A stretch of DNA of 64,000 bases from Bacteroidales bacterium UBA5287 (GTDB lineage Bacteria; Bacteroidota; Bacteroidia; Bacteroidales; Dysgonomonadaceae), in contig DHSL01000018.1 of NCBI GenBank assembly GCA_002411345.1, forward strand, positions 1 through 64,000, written 5' to 3'. Shown here piece by piece: positions 9,526-18,801 of the stretch (position 1 is the stretch's first letter; every line of letters begins with the position of its first letter). The notes under the pieces were generated by a model. The model was given only the letters and a program-made list of their open reading frames with translations. It ran no database searches and had not been told where the DNA came from. A program made the translations under genes and the position numbers.

Positions 9526-9888
9526 ATGAAAAAGTTTATTATACTATCAACATTTATATTTGTAATTATTGCTTCTGCAATGACACAATCATCCATCACC
9601 GAAAATGTTTTCAGGGAAAGCGTGAATAGGAAAGTGTTGCGTATGCAACAATCGATAGGCTTTGACGAGCAAAAAGCAGAGCAGCTCAAAGTTTTGGAGT
9701 TGAATTATTTGTTAGATGTTCAAAAGGCAGAGACCTGTTTTTTATGTAATTCCAAAAAGAAAATCGAAAAGTTGAAAAACAAACGAGATGAAGACTTTCA
9801 ACGCGTTCTCAGTCGTGATGAGTATATAAAATACCTATCAATAGAAAACAATCTTATTAATGAAAACAACCGATTATGGTTGAAATAA
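9526..9888 (+). CDS. Small exported helical protein of unknown function
   Basis: I chose ATG at 9526 because a canonical signal peptide (KKFIILSTFIFVIIASA) follows; a TTG 45 bases upstream would add a poor leader. The mature part of about 100 residues is charged and almost wholly alpha-helical. It carries a CFLC motif (two cysteines, possibly a disulfide or metal site) and an RDEDFQRVLSRDEYIKYL segment. This resembles small periplasmic helical proteins of Bacteroidales, but no family name is certain. It ends a plus-strand run with dus 49 bases upstream. The terminator hairpin overlaps its stop codon. Confidence 0.7.
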   Translation: MKKFIILSTFIFVIIASAMTQSSITENVFRESVNRKVLRMQQSIGFDEQKAEQLKVLELNYLLDVQKAETCFLCNSKKKIEKLKNKRDEDFQRVLSRDEYIKYLSIENNLINENNRLWLK

Positions 9889-9899
9889 TCGGTTGTTTT
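9863..9899 (+). terminator. Strong hairpin terminator closing the dnaG-to-dus run
   Basis: A perfect 15-bp stem (arm AAAACAACCGATTAT, 9863-9877, and its complement 9885-9899) with a 7-nt loop spans the stop codon of the small exported protein. Its A- and T-rich ends make it usable in both directions, also serving the convergent S41 gene at 9920. Confidence 0.85.
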
Positions 9900-9919
9900 A
9901 AATATATCTAATCGATAAT

Positions 9920-11440
9920 TTATTTATGGATAGGATGAAGTAATGTTGGATTATCAATGATTACCCCATCTCTGTAAATATTCTCAATCTGAGAATGCAA
10001 TCCTGCATCTTCGAATTGTTGAATTGCAGCACTTCTTGTTGAAAGTGCTGCTGTTGTGTAAGGCCGACCAGTGATCAATGAAATAGCCTTGGCAAAAAGA
10101 TAGTCGTCAGTATTTCCAATCGGTCTCCATGTTTTTGTGTTATATTCCTGCGATTCAATAGGATAATCAGGGATTAATCCATTAGTTGCAATGAAATCCA
10201 CTTTATTCTTATCCGTATATCTTCCTACAATTGGTTGCATAGCCCAATTCTTCAGTTCCGCTTTTTTAGTTGCATTTAATGAACTTTCGTCATATACATT
10301 TTGTACAATTCCACCATAGTTATTGTAAGCATGTATTGTCCATGAAGCGGTGTATTTTCCCCCTGTTTTTTCACCGATATGTTCAACAGTCATATAAGGA
10401 GCCAGGCAATGAGTAATAAGTTCCGAAGCAGAGTAAGAAAACTCTGTTGCAATGATATAAACTTTGTTGAGATTTAAGTTAGCAGATAATGGATTTGTAA
10501 ATTTAGCATCATAATCGCCTAAATAATCGTTTCTATCCCATTTGTTAGCATCAAATTCTGAATTTACGAACTTGTTGTAACTCATTATCGTGAAAACCTC
10601 TTTATTTTTTACAGCATTTTCCAGAGCTATAAGTGAAGCCAGGTAAGTCGCCGCTGAAATTCCACCACCGGGATTATATCTTAAATCCAGTATTAAATCA
10701 GTGACGCCAGCCTGTTTAAAAGTTGAAAATACTTGATAAAGACTTTCGTTATAGTCCGTAATGAAATTTGTGTAGAACAAATATCCAAATTTTTTTCCGT
10801 CTATTTCAAATACGTCAGCAAATAATACCGGGTTCGTATTGATTGTTGCAGGAGTCATTTTTATTTGTCTTTCATTTATCAAATTCTGATCAAGAACCGT
10901 GAAAGTAGTTTCACTATTTGAGCCAAAAAGTATTCTGTAATTATTGCCATTCAGAACTGATCCGTTAGCATGAGTAATTACGTCACCTCTTTTCAATCCA
11001 GCATTGTATGCCGGAGTGCCCGGGTAAACATATCTAACAAAACCAATTATGCGAGTTTTGGTATTATCGGACCATAACGCTAAGGGAGAAAATCCAAAAG
11101 CACCTGTTGTTTCACCTTTAAAATCAGCCAGAAGAGCATCAATATCGTCTGTAATCCACGACCATCCATGCAGGATGTCCGTTTTAGACAAAACACTATT
11201 AAAATACTTTTTCGGATCCGTGTCTGTAGATGCAGGCTTCTTGTTTTTCATGCTGTCAGCCCAGAGATAAAATGACGACATACCGTCGTATACAAATTGC
11301 GAGACTGTATTTATTTGCGGAGTATCATTATTCTTTGGTTTATTTGCATCTCTTGATGTAATAATAGGATCGGACTCACATGAAATAGCCATTACGGCTA
11401 TAAGAACTACTGATATAAGTATGTTTATTGATCTTTTCAT
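9920..11440 (-). CDS. S41 family (C-terminal processing-like) protease lipoprotein
   Basis: Envelope serine protease. ATG at 11440 is preferred because MKRSINILISVVL leads straight to a lipobox (MAISC). The alternative ATG at 11461 adds seven residues; the following numbers count from it. A short helical N-terminal domain (about 45-110) is followed by a PDZ domain (about 115-200, with the GLKRGD turn). The S41 catalytic domain contains DLRYNPGGG and the nucleophile region FSYSASE, where S344 is the probable catalytic serine. This architecture matches Bacteroidales S41 lipoproteins. The substrate is unknown. A Sua5-like gene lies 52 bases upstream on the same strand; possible co-transcription is not proven. 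Confidence 0.9.
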   Translation of the reverse strand: MKRSINILISVVLIAVMAISCESDPIITSRDANKPKNNDTPQINTVSQFVYDGMSSFYLWADSMKNKKPASTDTDPKKYFNSVLSKTDILHGWSWITDDIDALLADFKGETTGAFGFSPLALWSDNTKTRIIGFVRYVYPGTPAYNAGLKRGDVITHANGSVLNGNNYRILFGSNSETTFTVLDQNLINERQIKMTPATINTNPVLFADVFEIDGKKFGYLFYTNFITDYNESLYQVFSTFKQAGVTDLILDLRYNPGGGISAATYLASLIALENAVKNKEVFTIMSYNKFVNSEFDANKWDRNDYLGDYDAKFTNPLSANLNLNKVYIIATEFSYSASELITHCLAPYMTVEHIGEKTGGKYTASWTIHAYNNYGGIVQNVYDESSLNATKKAELKNWAMQPIVGRYTDKNKVDFIATNGLIPDYPIESQEYNTKTWRPIGNTDDYLFAKAISLITGRPYTTAALSTRSAAIQQFEDAGLHSQIENIYRDGVIIDNPTLLHPIHK

Positions 11441-11512
11441 TTTACGAAAAATAATATTCATTTATGTCTTAGACAATAAAAATTGAAAAGTATTAATCAA
11501 TAATTAGATTTT

Positions 11513-12121
11513 TCAGAAATTTAACTTGCCTTTTCCTTGGCGAATTATTTCGATTTCGTCGCCTGTACAATCAATAACTGTTGATGGTTCAATGCCTCCC
11601 ATACCACCATCTATTACTATGTCAGCAATATTCTGCCATTTTTCGTAGATAAGTTCCGGGTTGGTTGAATATTCTATCTCCTCAGATTCATCAAATATTG
11701 ATGTAGTCATTATTGGATTTCCTAATTGTAGAACAATCTCACGAATAATAGAATTGTCCGGAACGCGAATGCCCACTGTCTTCTTGTTTTTATAAATTTT
11801 TGGAAGTAACGATGTTGTTGGAAGGATAAAAGTAAATGGGCCTGGCAGATTTTTTCGCATCATTTTAAATATCGGTGTGTTCACTTTTGCATATTCACTG
11901 ATATTGCTTAAATCATTACATATTATTGAGAGGTTGCTTTTGTTTGGATTAATTCCTTTCAATGCACAAATTTTTTCAACCGCACGAACATTCAGTGCGT
12001 CACATCCTATAGCATAAAGTGTATCGGTAGGATAAACAATGGTTCCACCTTCTTGAAGAACTTTAACAACCTTGTCTATTTCTCTCGGATTTGGATTATC
12101 TTGATAGATTTTCAATAACAT
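11513..12121 (-). CDS. L-threonylcarbamoyladenylate synthase (Sua5/YciO/YrdC)
   Basis: Makes threonylcarbamoyl-AMP from threonine, bicarbonate and ATP for the t6A37 modification of ANN-decoding tRNAs. The 202 residues form one YrdC domain. Visible elements are GGTIVYPTDTLYAIGCDA near residue 29, the KGINPNKSNLSIIC segment, LPGPFTFILP near 115, VGIRVPDN near 139 and STVIDCTGDEIEIIRQGKG at the end. No Sua5 C-terminal domain is present, so it is the short YrdC/YciO type. YciO paralogues look similar and may do something else; the conserved KxR/SxN-like residues favour, but do not prove, true TsaC activity. Confidence 0.88.
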   Translation of the reverse strand: MLLKIYQDNPNPREIDKVVKVLQEGGTIVYPTDTLYAIGCDALNVRAVEKICALKGINPNKSNLSIICNDLSNISEYAKVNTPIFKMMRKNLPGPFTFILPTTSLLPKIYKNKKTVGIRVPDNSIIREIVLQLGNPIMTTSIFDESEEIEYSTNPELIYEKWQNIADIVIDGGMGGIEPSTVIDCTGDEIEIIRQGKGKLNF

Positions 12122-12140
12122 AATAACAACAAAAGTATAA

Positions 12141-12176
12141 AAAAATAGCTCTGATTAAACAATCAAAGCTATTTTT
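12141..12176 (-). terminator. Intrinsic terminator of fabI
   Basis: On the minus strand AAAAATAGCTTTGATT pairs with AATCAGAGCTATTTTT (one T-G wobble) around a GTTT loop, followed by TTTATACTTTT. It is 20 bases past the fabI stop and 20 before the start of the Sua5-like gene, which it isolates. Confidence 0.85.
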
Positions 12177-12196
12177 ATGTTTATAAGACAGAAGAA

Positions 12197-13054
12197 TTAT
12201 CCATAAATAATTTTACCATTCTCGTCTTTATTTTCTTCAACAGCATTACTGTATTGTTTCATTGCACGTAAGCTCATTCCCATACTTGAGAATCCGCCAT
12301 CATTGTAAAGGTTTTGCATGGTTACTTTTCTTGTCAAGTCAGAAAACATAACAATGCAATAATCAGCACAATCATCAGCGTTTGCATTTCCAATTGGAGA
12401 CATTCTGTTTGCGAAATCCATCAAATCTTCCATACCTTTAACCCCGCTTCCAGCTGTAGTAAGAGTCGGCGACTGAGATATCGTATTAATTCGCACACCT
12501 TTTTCGCGTCCATAAATGTAACCAAAACTACGTGTAATTGATTCCAAAAGCGCTTTTGCGTCAGCCATATCGTTATAACCGTAGAAAGTACGTTGACTTG
12601 CTATGTATGAGAGAGCAATGATAGAACCTCCTTCAGCAATTGCATCTAATTTTTTTGCAGATTGCAACATCTTATGAAATGAAATTGCCGAAATGTCTAA
12701 AGTCTTGTTCAACATATCATAATCAATATCATCGTAAGTACGTTTTTTTCTTACGTTTGGTGACATTCCAATTGAGTGTAAAACGAAGTCGATTTTGCCA
12801 CCCAAAATTTCAACAGATTTAGAAAAAACCATATCCAGGTCCTCCACATTTGTAGCATCTGCCGGAAGGATTTCAGCATTCAACTTTTTGCCTAATTCTG
12901 CAGTTTCACCCATTCGAACTGCAACAGGAGTATTTGATAAAGTAATGATTGCTCCTTCTTCAACAGCTCTTTCTGCTACTTTCCATGCAATAGACATTTC
13001 GTTTAATGCACCAAAAACAATTCCTCTTTTTCCTTCTAATAACTTGTGATTCAT
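12197..13054 (-). CDS. fabI: Enoyl-ACP reductase (NADH), SDR type
   Basis: Catalyses the last reduction of each fatty acid elongation cycle in the cytosol. It is a 285-residue single Rossmann domain. The cofactor-binding GIVFGALNEMSIAWKVAE near residue 11 is the FabI variant of the SDR motif. The active-site pair has the FabI spacing Y160-x6-K167 in YGYNDMADAKALLES, and the substrate loop follows (RINTISQSPTLT). FabI is the target of triclosan-type inhibitors. It is monocistronic, with its own -33/-7 promoter at 13121-13151 and a terminator directly downstream. Confidence 0.96.
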   Translation of the reverse strand: MNHKLLEGKRGIVFGALNEMSIAWKVAERAVEEGAIITLSNTPVAVRMGETAELGKKLNAEILPADATNVEDLDMVFSKSVEILGGKIDFVLHSIGMSPNVRKKRTYDDIDYDMLNKTLDISAISFHKMLQSAKKLDAIAEGGSIIALSYIASQRTFYGYNDMADAKALLESITRSFGYIYGREKGVRINTISQSPTLTTAGSGVKGMEDLMDFANRMSPIGNANADDCADYCIVMFSDLTRKVTMQNLYNDGGFSSMGMSLRAMKQYSNAVEENKDENGKIIYG

Positions 13055-13120
13055 CTTATTTATAGTTTTGATTTCACATAAACTCTTCCTCTATATTTTT
13101 ATAGGAAGACGAATAATGCA

Positions 13121-13151
13121 CAAAAGTACAAAAAATGTGCAATATCACAAC
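13121..13151 (-). promoter_or_regulatory. fabI promoter (-33 TTG, -7 TACTTTTG)
   Basis: On the minus strand TACTTTTG (13121-13128) matches TAnnTTTG, and TTG (13148-13150) lies 19 bases upstream, the normal Bacteroidota spacing. The leader of about 60 bases contains a short inverted repeat (TCTTCC near 13085 with GGAAGA near 13103). Confidence 0.6.
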
Positions 13152-13258
13152 ATATAATTATTCAAATAGTTCATCATAGAACTAATTAATATAACTTACG
13201 CTATTAATTTTAGTAATAATTATGCTTAAAGAGAAATGAGCATCATTATGGAAATGAA

Positions 13259-13285
13259 TAAAGGAGTGAGAAATACACTCCTTTA
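13259..13285 (-). terminator. Terminator hairpin after the aquaporin gene
   Basis: A perfect 10-bp stem TAAAGGAGTG / CACTCCTTTA with a 7-nt loop, 22 bases past the aquaporin stop. T-rich sequence follows on the minus strand. Confidence 0.7.
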
Positions 13286-13307
13286 TATTGAAAATTTAAA
13301 GAGATTT

Positions 13308-14006
13308 CTATTTTGCCGAAACATCAATTTTAGCAGTTTCATTTTCAACTGTTATTCCTTTCCAAACCAAGGCCGCGATTGCTGCGCCGAGGAAAGGAGC
13401 CACTATGAAAACCCACAACCGTGTTAAAGCTGTTCCGCCCGCGAAGATGGCAGGTCCGATACTTCTTGCGGGATTAACCGAAGTACCTGTTATAGGTATA
13501 CAAACAATATGTATCAAAACCAGCGTTAATCCAATAGCTAAACCTGCAAACTTGTTAAGTCCATTTTTAGCAGTAACTCCAAGTACTACAAGCACAAAAA
13601 TGAATGTAAAAACTGTTTCAGCAATAAGCGCCTGTCCCAAATGGCCTTCAGGGAATCCGTTTGCCCCCGTCAATGTAGTTGTTGATCCTGAATCTTTTGC
13701 CAGGAAATAAAGAATTGATGAACCAATGATTGCACCAATTATCTGAAAAAGGATGTACATTCCAGCATCTTTTCCGCTCATCCTGCCTGTCATCCATACC
13801 CCCAAAGTAATTGCCGGATTAATATGACATCCCGAAATACTTCCTATTCCATATGCCATTGCAATTACAGAAAGTCCAAATGCGAATGCTACCCCTAATG
13901 TTCCAACAGATATAAAATTCTGTTCAACTCCTGCGAATACAGCAGCTCCACATCCCATCAAAACAAGTACCATAGTACCGATCATTTCTGCTAAATACTT
14001 CTTCAT
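13308..14006 (-). CDS. aqpZ: Aquaporin Z-type water channel
   Basis: Inner-membrane MIP-family channel, 232 residues with six membrane helices. The two half-helix NPA boxes are intact (residues 63-65 in CHINPAITLG and 178-180 in SVNPARSIG). R181 after the second NPA and H166 on helix 5 fit the narrow, water-selective AqpZ filter rather than a glycerol facilitator; the second-box insert typical of GlpF is absent. It lies downstream of the GH109 gene on the same strand, but 142 bases apart, so it is probably independent. Confidence 0.95.
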   Translation of the reverse strand: MKKYLAEMIGTMVLVLMGCGAAVFAGVEQNFISVGTLGVAFAFGLSVIAMAYGIGSISGCHINPAITLGVWMTGRMSGKDAGMYILFQIIGAIIGSSILYFLAKDSGSTTTLTGANGFPEGHLGQALIAETVFTFIFVLVVLGVTAKNGLNKFAGLAIGLTLVLIHIVCIPITGTSVNPARSIGPAIFAGGTALTRLWVFIVAPFLGAAIAALVWKGITVENETAKIDVSAK

Positions 14007-14148
14007 AATGTTTGAATTTAGTTAATAATTAATATCACCAGTGTGTCCATTAATAGACGATATAGAGTCAATAATTTATTAATCTGTTTAAACACTATTT
14101 TATTGTGGTAAAAGTAAGGCCTTTATAATCAGCGTAATTACAAAGAAC

Positions 14149-15549
14149 TTATATCTCCATTGCAAAGTAAGGTTTTCTATTGATCCATTTTCCGCATGTG
14201 AAATCAGGAAAGTCCACCAATATTCCACCTTGAGCAATTGATTCTTCCGATAAAGCAGATATGGCACTCCATGCAGCAGCATCATAGCAATCTAAAGGAA
14301 CAGGTCTATTTTCGCGTATTGCGTTAAATAAATCTGTCATCATAATATAATCCATTCCGCCATGTCCTGCATTTTGAGCTTCGTCTCCATATTTTTTCCA
14401 AAGTGAATGATCGTATTTACCGAACCAGTCACCTGATTTATCCCATTGGTGAGGTTTAGATTGTCCCTCAATATAAAGTGTGTCGCCATCGTTGTACCAA
14501 ACACCTTCAGTACCTTGAAGTCTGAAACCTAAAGAATATGGTCGTGGTGAGTTTGTGTCATGAGTAACAATTATGGTTTCACCTTTTACTGTATTTATCA
14601 TTGTAGTTACTATATCACCCAATTTAAAGTCGATATTTGCATAAGGATGGTTTGCTCCTCCATTATCCACAATAAATTTATGCAGACCTCTGCTCTTGGT
14701 TGTCATTGAAGAAAGTGAAGTAAATCGGTTACCATAGTTTATATTCAGCCAGTTTCCTACTGGTCCTATGCCGTGAGTAGGATAAATATCCCCATTTCGG
14801 TTTATTGAATGAAATGTACGCCAAACAGCTTCACCTATAGCTCCCGGGCCCATTTTTAAATCCGTTCCCGGTACATACGAATATGATTTTCCATCATTGA
14901 ATTTAACTGCACGTAAATCATGTTCATATCCACAACGGCAATGAAGTAATTCACCAAAAAGTCCTTCTCGAGCCATTTTTAAAGCAGCCATCACGTCACG
15001 ACGATAGCAAACATTCTCAAGAATCATCAATTGAGAACCCGTTTCTTCAGATGTATTTACAAGATCCCAACATTCTTTCATTGTATTGGCTGCAGAAACT
15101 TCAACGCCAACATAAGGAACTCCCGCTTTCATGGCAGCAACAGACATTGGTACATGCCATTCCCATGGACTTGATATAATTATGACATCGAATTCCTCTT
15201 TCTTAAGCATGTTTTCATATTCAAGCTCTCCACCTTTATACACTTTTGGGAATTCCTTTTCTCTTTTTTTAAACGTTTCCTTTGTCATGTTTAATGAGAA
15301 ATCCGAAACATCGCAAATTGCAACTATTTCTGTATCAGGGAATGATAATATATTATTAAAATGTTCTTGTGAGCGGAATCCCGTTCCAATAAAACCTACT
15401 CTAATTTTCCCTGATTTTGAAGGTGTTCGTTTTTTTTGTGGGGCAATTGTATTTTGCTTTTCTGCTGCATTTGTACCTAATGTAGTTGTTGCTATTCCTG
15501 CACCTGCAAAAGCAGCTTTTTTTAAGAAATCTCTTCTTGTAGTTGTCAT
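14149..15549 (-). CDS. GH109-type Gfo/Idh/MocA glycosidase, Tat-exported
   Basis: NAD-dependent glycosidase resembling the alpha-N-acetylgalactosaminidases of family GH109. The 466 residues begin with a Tat leader (TTTRRDFLKKAAF, twin arginines R5-R6), so it is exported folded with its cofactor. The Rossmann domain (FIGTGFRSQEHF near 53) is followed by the Gfo/Idh/MocA C-terminal domain with GH109-like blocks: ENVCYRRDVMAALKMAREG, YPTHGIGPVGNWLNIN, HDTNSPRPYSLG and GHGGMDYIMM. Non-glycosidase members of this superfamily exist, so substrate is inferred from block similarity. A canonical promoter lies about 190 bases upstream, giving a long leader. Confidence 0.88.
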   Translation of the reverse strand: MTTTRRDFLKKAAFAGAGIATTTLGTNAAEKQNTIAPQKKRTPSKSGKIRVGFIGTGFRSQEHFNNILSFPDTEIVAICDVSDFSLNMTKETFKKREKEFPKVYKGGELEYENMLKKEEFDVIIISSPWEWHVPMSVAAMKAGVPYVGVEVSAANTMKECWDLVNTSEETGSQLMILENVCYRRDVMAALKMAREGLFGELLHCRCGYEHDLRAVKFNDGKSYSYVPGTDLKMGPGAIGEAVWRTFHSINRNGDIYPTHGIGPVGNWLNINYGNRFTSLSSMTTKSRGLHKFIVDNGGANHPYANIDFKLGDIVTTMINTVKGETIIVTHDTNSPRPYSLGFRLQGTEGVWYNDGDTLYIEGQSKPHQWDKSGDWFGKYDHSLWKKYGDEAQNAGHGGMDYIMMTDLFNAIRENRPVPLDCYDAAAWSAISALSEESIAQGGILVDFPDFTCGKWINRKPYFAMEI

Positions 15550-15740
15550 TTTATCTTATATAATTAGTGTGAAAAATTCAAGAGGTTTAAACAACTTGTC
15601 ATATTACGTGTTTTATAACAGAACAAATACGATAAAAATGATTGTTTATTTCAGTCAATTAGTTTTAATGCATATATTCTTTGATTAATTGAAACGACGA
15701 ACAAACTTCTTTCTCAATTAATTAAGATTATAATTTGCTG

Positions 15741-15771
15741 CAAATATAACTTTTTATTGGGTCTGTTCAAA
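15741..15771 (-). promoter_or_regulatory. Canonical promoter for the GH109 gene
   Basis: On the minus strand TATATTTG (15741-15748) and TTTG (15768-15771) are separated by exactly 19 bases, an ideal Bacteroidota -7/-33 pair. Transcription would start near 15735, leaving a 5' leader of about 185 bases before the GH109 start. Confidence 0.65.
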
Positions 15772-15790
15772 TTTTCTGAACCAGAAAATT
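15770..15790. promoter_or_regulatory. Inverted repeat between divergent GH109 and MBL genes
   Basis: Perfect 9-bp inverted repeat AATTTTCTG-aac-CAGAAAATT. It overlaps the -33 element of the GH109 promoter and lies 38 bases before the MBL-fold gene, so a repressor or activator bound here could affect both. The binding factor is unknown. Confidence 0.4.
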
Positions 15791-15827
15791 CTTTTTTACA
15801 TTGTTTATAAAGAAATAAATTGAAATA

Positions 15828-16550
15828 ATGAGAGTTACATATATTTTTCATAGTTGTTATGTAGTGGAATGTGAAGGCTTTTCCATGATATTTGATTTTT
15901 ATAAAGATACTAAACAAACTGACGGTTCTATGTGGGTAAATGATTATCTGTTGAATAAGAAGGAAGATTTATATGTTTTTTGTTCACACTCGCATCCTGA
16001 CCATTACAATAATGAGATTTTACGTTGGAAAGAAAGGAAAAAGAACGTTCATTTTATCTTTTCTAATGAGGTTGCCGAATCAACAGGAGAGAAGCTTGCC
16101 GATGTAGTTTATCTTGATAAATGTAGTATCTTTGAAGATGAAAATTTGATGGTGAAAGCATTCGGCTCTACAGATATAGGAGGCTCGTTTTTAATAAAAG
16201 TCGGCGAGAAATATATCTTTCATGCAGGAGATTTGAATAATTGGCATTGGAGTGAAGAAGTACCATCAGCTGAGGCATTGATATATGAGAACAATTATTT
16301 GTGCGAGCTTGAGTTAATGGCTGAAGAAGTTGAACATTTATTTTTAGCAATGTTCCCTGTCGATCCCCGTTTAGGAAAAAATTATATGAAGGGAGCCGAA
16401 CAATTTGTTTCTCGAATTCAGACTAATTATTTTTTACCCATGCATTTTAGCGAACAATATGAAAGTGCAAACGCTTTTGCTGATATAGCCAAAACCCATA
16501 ATTGCAAATATTTAACATTATCCCATCAAGGACAATCTTTTAAAATATAA
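15828..16550 (+). CDS. MBL-fold metallo-hydrolase
   Basis: Metallo-beta-lactamase-fold protein of 240 residues with the metal motif SHSHPDH (H54, H56, D58, H59) and later metal ligands in FHAGDLNNWHW and MHFSEQY. No signal peptide; cytosolic. It belongs to the broad group of UlaG-like/uncharacterised hydrolases, and the substrate cannot be read. It is 6 bases from the VOC gene and then 7 bases from ispG, so the three are likely one transcript starting in the divergent region with GH109. Confidence 0.87.
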   Translation: MRVTYIFHSCYVVECEGFSMIFDFYKDTKQTDGSMWVNDYLLNKKEDLYVFCSHSHPDHYNNEILRWKERKKNVHFIFSNEVAESTGEKLADVVYLDKCSIFEDENLMVKAFGSTDIGGSFLIKVGEKYIFHAGDLNNWHWSEEVPSAEALIYENNYLCELELMAEEVEHLFLAMFPVDPRLGKNYMKGAEQFVSRIQTNYFLPMHFSEQYESANAFADIAKTHNCKYLTLSHQGQSFKI

Positions 16551-16556
16551 ATTAAA

Positions 16557-16937
16557 ATGGAAATTAAATGTAGATTTGATCATTACAATATAAATGTTTT
16601 CGATCTTGAAAAGAGTCTTAAGTTCTATAATGATGCATTGGGACTGAAGGAAGAACGGAGAATTGAAGCTGCCGATGGCTCATATATAATAGTATATTTA
16701 GGCGATGGCAGTACGGGTTTCCTTTTGGAATTGACTTGGCTTAAAGATTGGGACAAACCATATAACATGGGTGATAATGAACAGCATTTATGTGTGCGAG
16801 TTCCTGGTGATTATGATGAGGTTAGGGCATTTCACAAGAAGATGAATTGTGTTTGTTATGAGAACTTTGATATGGGACTTTATTTTATTGTAGACCCTGA
16901 TGGTTACTGGATAGAGATCTTACCCATGAAAAAATGA
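16557..16937 (+). CDS. VOC family (glyoxalase I-like) protein
   Basis: A 126-residue vicinal-oxygen-chelate protein with two beta-alpha-beta-beta-beta halves. It resembles lactoylglutathione lyase: FDHYNINVFDLEKSLKFYNDALGLKEERR at the start, FLLELTW in the middle with the first metal glutamate, and FIVDPDGYWIEILP at the end with the second. Metal ligands H9, E (FLLELT), H (EQHLCVRV) and E (IEILP) are in place. Many VOC proteins look like this without being glyoxalase I; methylglyoxal detoxification is a reasonable guess only. It sits between the MBL gene and ispG. Confidence 0.85.
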   Translation: MEIKCRFDHYNINVFDLEKSLKFYNDALGLKEERRIEAADGSYIIVYLGDGSTGFLLELTWLKDWDKPYNMGDNEQHLCVRVPGDYDEVRAFHKKMNCVCYENFDMGLYFIVDPDGYWIEILPMKK

Positions 16938-16944
16938 ACAGAAG

Positions 16945-18801
16945 ATGATAGATTATTTCAATTATAACCGTCGACCAACAGTTGATGTACATGTCGGAAA
17001 TATTATGATGGGTGGTAATTATCCTATTGTAATTCAGACAATGACAAATACAAATACGCTTGATACTGATGCAAGTATAGCTCAATGTGAACGTATTATT
17101 GCAGCAGGGGGAGAATTGATTCGTCTAACCACCCAGGGAGTGAGGGAGGCAGAGAATTTGAAAAATATTAAAGATGCCTTACGCCATAAGGGTTATACAA
17201 CTCCTTTGTCGGCTGATATTCATTTTAATCCCCGGGCAGCACTTGCAGCTTCAAAGATAGCAGAAAAGGTACGCATCAATCCCGGCAACTTTGTAGATAA
17301 GCAAAAGCTTTTTGCAGAAAAAGAATATACAGAACAAGAATATTCCGTTGAATTGGAGAAAATTCGTACTCAGTTTGTTCCTTTTCTGAATAGTTGTAAA
17401 GAACATCATACTGCAATTAGAATTGGGGTAAATCATGGTTCTTTATCTGACAGGATCATGAGTAAATATGGTGATACGCCTGAAGGTATGGTCGAATCAT
17501 GTATGGAATATCTTCGGATTGCTGTGGAAGAGAATTTCACAGATATTGTAATTTCCATGAAAGCCTCAAACACATTAGTGATGACAAAAGCTGTGCGATT
17601 GCTTGTCGATAAAATGGATAAAGAAAATATACACTTCCCATTGCATTTAGGTGTAACCGAAGCAGGTAATGGTGAAGATGGAAGAATAAAATCCGCAGTA
17701 GGTATAGGCGCATTATTATCTGATGGATTGGGAGATACTGTTCGAGTATCGTTAAGTGAAGATCCTGAAGCAGAGATTCCTGTAGCGAAAAAACTGGTCG
17801 ATTATATATCTATAAGACAAAATCATCCAACAATTGAAGGTGCTGTTTATGCAGGCTTTTCTCCTTTCTCAACTGATAAAAGAGAAACCACAGCAGTTTG
17901 GAATATTGGTGGAGATTTTCCACCGGTAGTTGTTTCAGACAGAAGCAATGTAAGTGATTTTTCAATAAATCCTCATAATATACCTGATTATGTATATGTT
18001 GGGAGTTCCGTTCCTTCTGATTTTCCAAAAGGATTAAAAGCAATGGTCGATTTTGAAGGTTGGAACAACAGAATTGATGAATTTCCATTGTTCACCGTTC
18101 AATCTTTATCACAATTGGAAACTTGCTCAGCAAAACTGAAATTCCTTCATATCTCATATTCTGAGTTAAATGACGAGATTATATCAATATTGAATTCATT
18201 GAACGATGTTGTGGTTATTTTATATACAAATCATGTAAATGGAGTAGGCGAGCAACGTGCCTTTTTTCATCGACTACTTATTGAAGAAATAAAAGTTCCA
18301 GTAGTTGTTCAACGTTCATATAATGAAGATATTTCAGAAGACATTCAGGTAAAAGCCGGAGTTGATTTTGGTACTTTATTGCTTGATGGTTTTGGTAATG
18401 GTATTATGCTGAGCAATAGAGGTACAATAGAATCTAAAGATATTGATTCATACGCTTTTGGTCTTTTGCAAGCAGCTCGTGTACGGACAAGCAGAACAGA
18501 GTTTATTTCTTGTCCCAGCTGTGGAAGAACCTTGTTTGATCTCCAGACTACAGTTGCCGATATCAAAAAATCTTTTTCACATCTTAAACATCTGAAAATA
18601 GGTGTCATGGGTTGTATTGTTAACGGTGTAGGTGAAATGGCAGATGCCGATTATGGTTATATCGGCGCAGAACATGGCAAAGTTTCTCTTTACAAGAAGA
18701 AAATATGCATCGAGAAAAACATTCCTTCGGAACAAGCAGTAGAGCATCTTGTGCAATTAATCAAGGATAATGGCGATTGGATTGAGCCTGATCAAAATTG
18801 A
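16945..18801 (+). CDS. ispG: 4-hydroxy-3-methylbut-2-enyl diphosphate synthase, long form
   Basis: Fe-S enzyme of the MEP isoprenoid pathway (also called GcpE), converting MEcPP to HMBPP. At 618 residues it is the long form, with a large insert between the TIM barrel and the 4Fe-4S domain, as in Bacteroidota, Chlamydiae and plants. The barrel starts with RRPTVDVHVGNIMMGGNYPIVIQTMTNT. The C-terminal cluster ligands are visible in SCPSCGRTLFD and VMGCIVNGVGEMADADYGYIG. It ends a three-gene plus-strand run and is followed by a hairpin that starts at the last base of its stop codon. Confidence 0.96.
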   Translation: MIDYFNYNRRPTVDVHVGNIMMGGNYPIVIQTMTNTNTLDTDASIAQCERIIAAGGELIRLTTQGVREAENLKNIKDALRHKGYTTPLSADIHFNPRAALAASKIAEKVRINPGNFVDKQKLFAEKEYTEQEYSVELEKIRTQFVPFLNSCKEHHTAIRIGVNHGSLSDRIMSKYGDTPEGMVESCMEYLRIAVEENFTDIVISMKASNTLVMTKAVRLLVDKMDKENIHFPLHLGVTEAGNGEDGRIKSAVGIGALLSDGLGDTVRVSLSEDPEAEIPVAKKLVDYISIRQNHPTIEGAVYAGFSPFSTDKRETTAVWNIGGDFPPVVVSDRSNVSDFSINPHNIPDYVYVGSSVPSDFPKGLKAMVDFEGWNNRIDEFPLFTVQSLSQLETCSAKLKFLHISYSELNDEIISILNSLNDVVVILYTNHVNGVGEQRAFFHRLLIEEIKVPVVVQRSYNEDISEDIQVKAGVDFGTLLLDGFGNGIMLSNRGTIESKDIDSYAFGLLQAARVRTSRTEFISCPSCGRTLFDLQTTVADIKKSFSHLKHLKIGVMGCIVNGVGEMADADYGYIGAEHGKVSLYKKKICIEKNIPSEQAVEHLVQLIKDNGDWIEPDQN

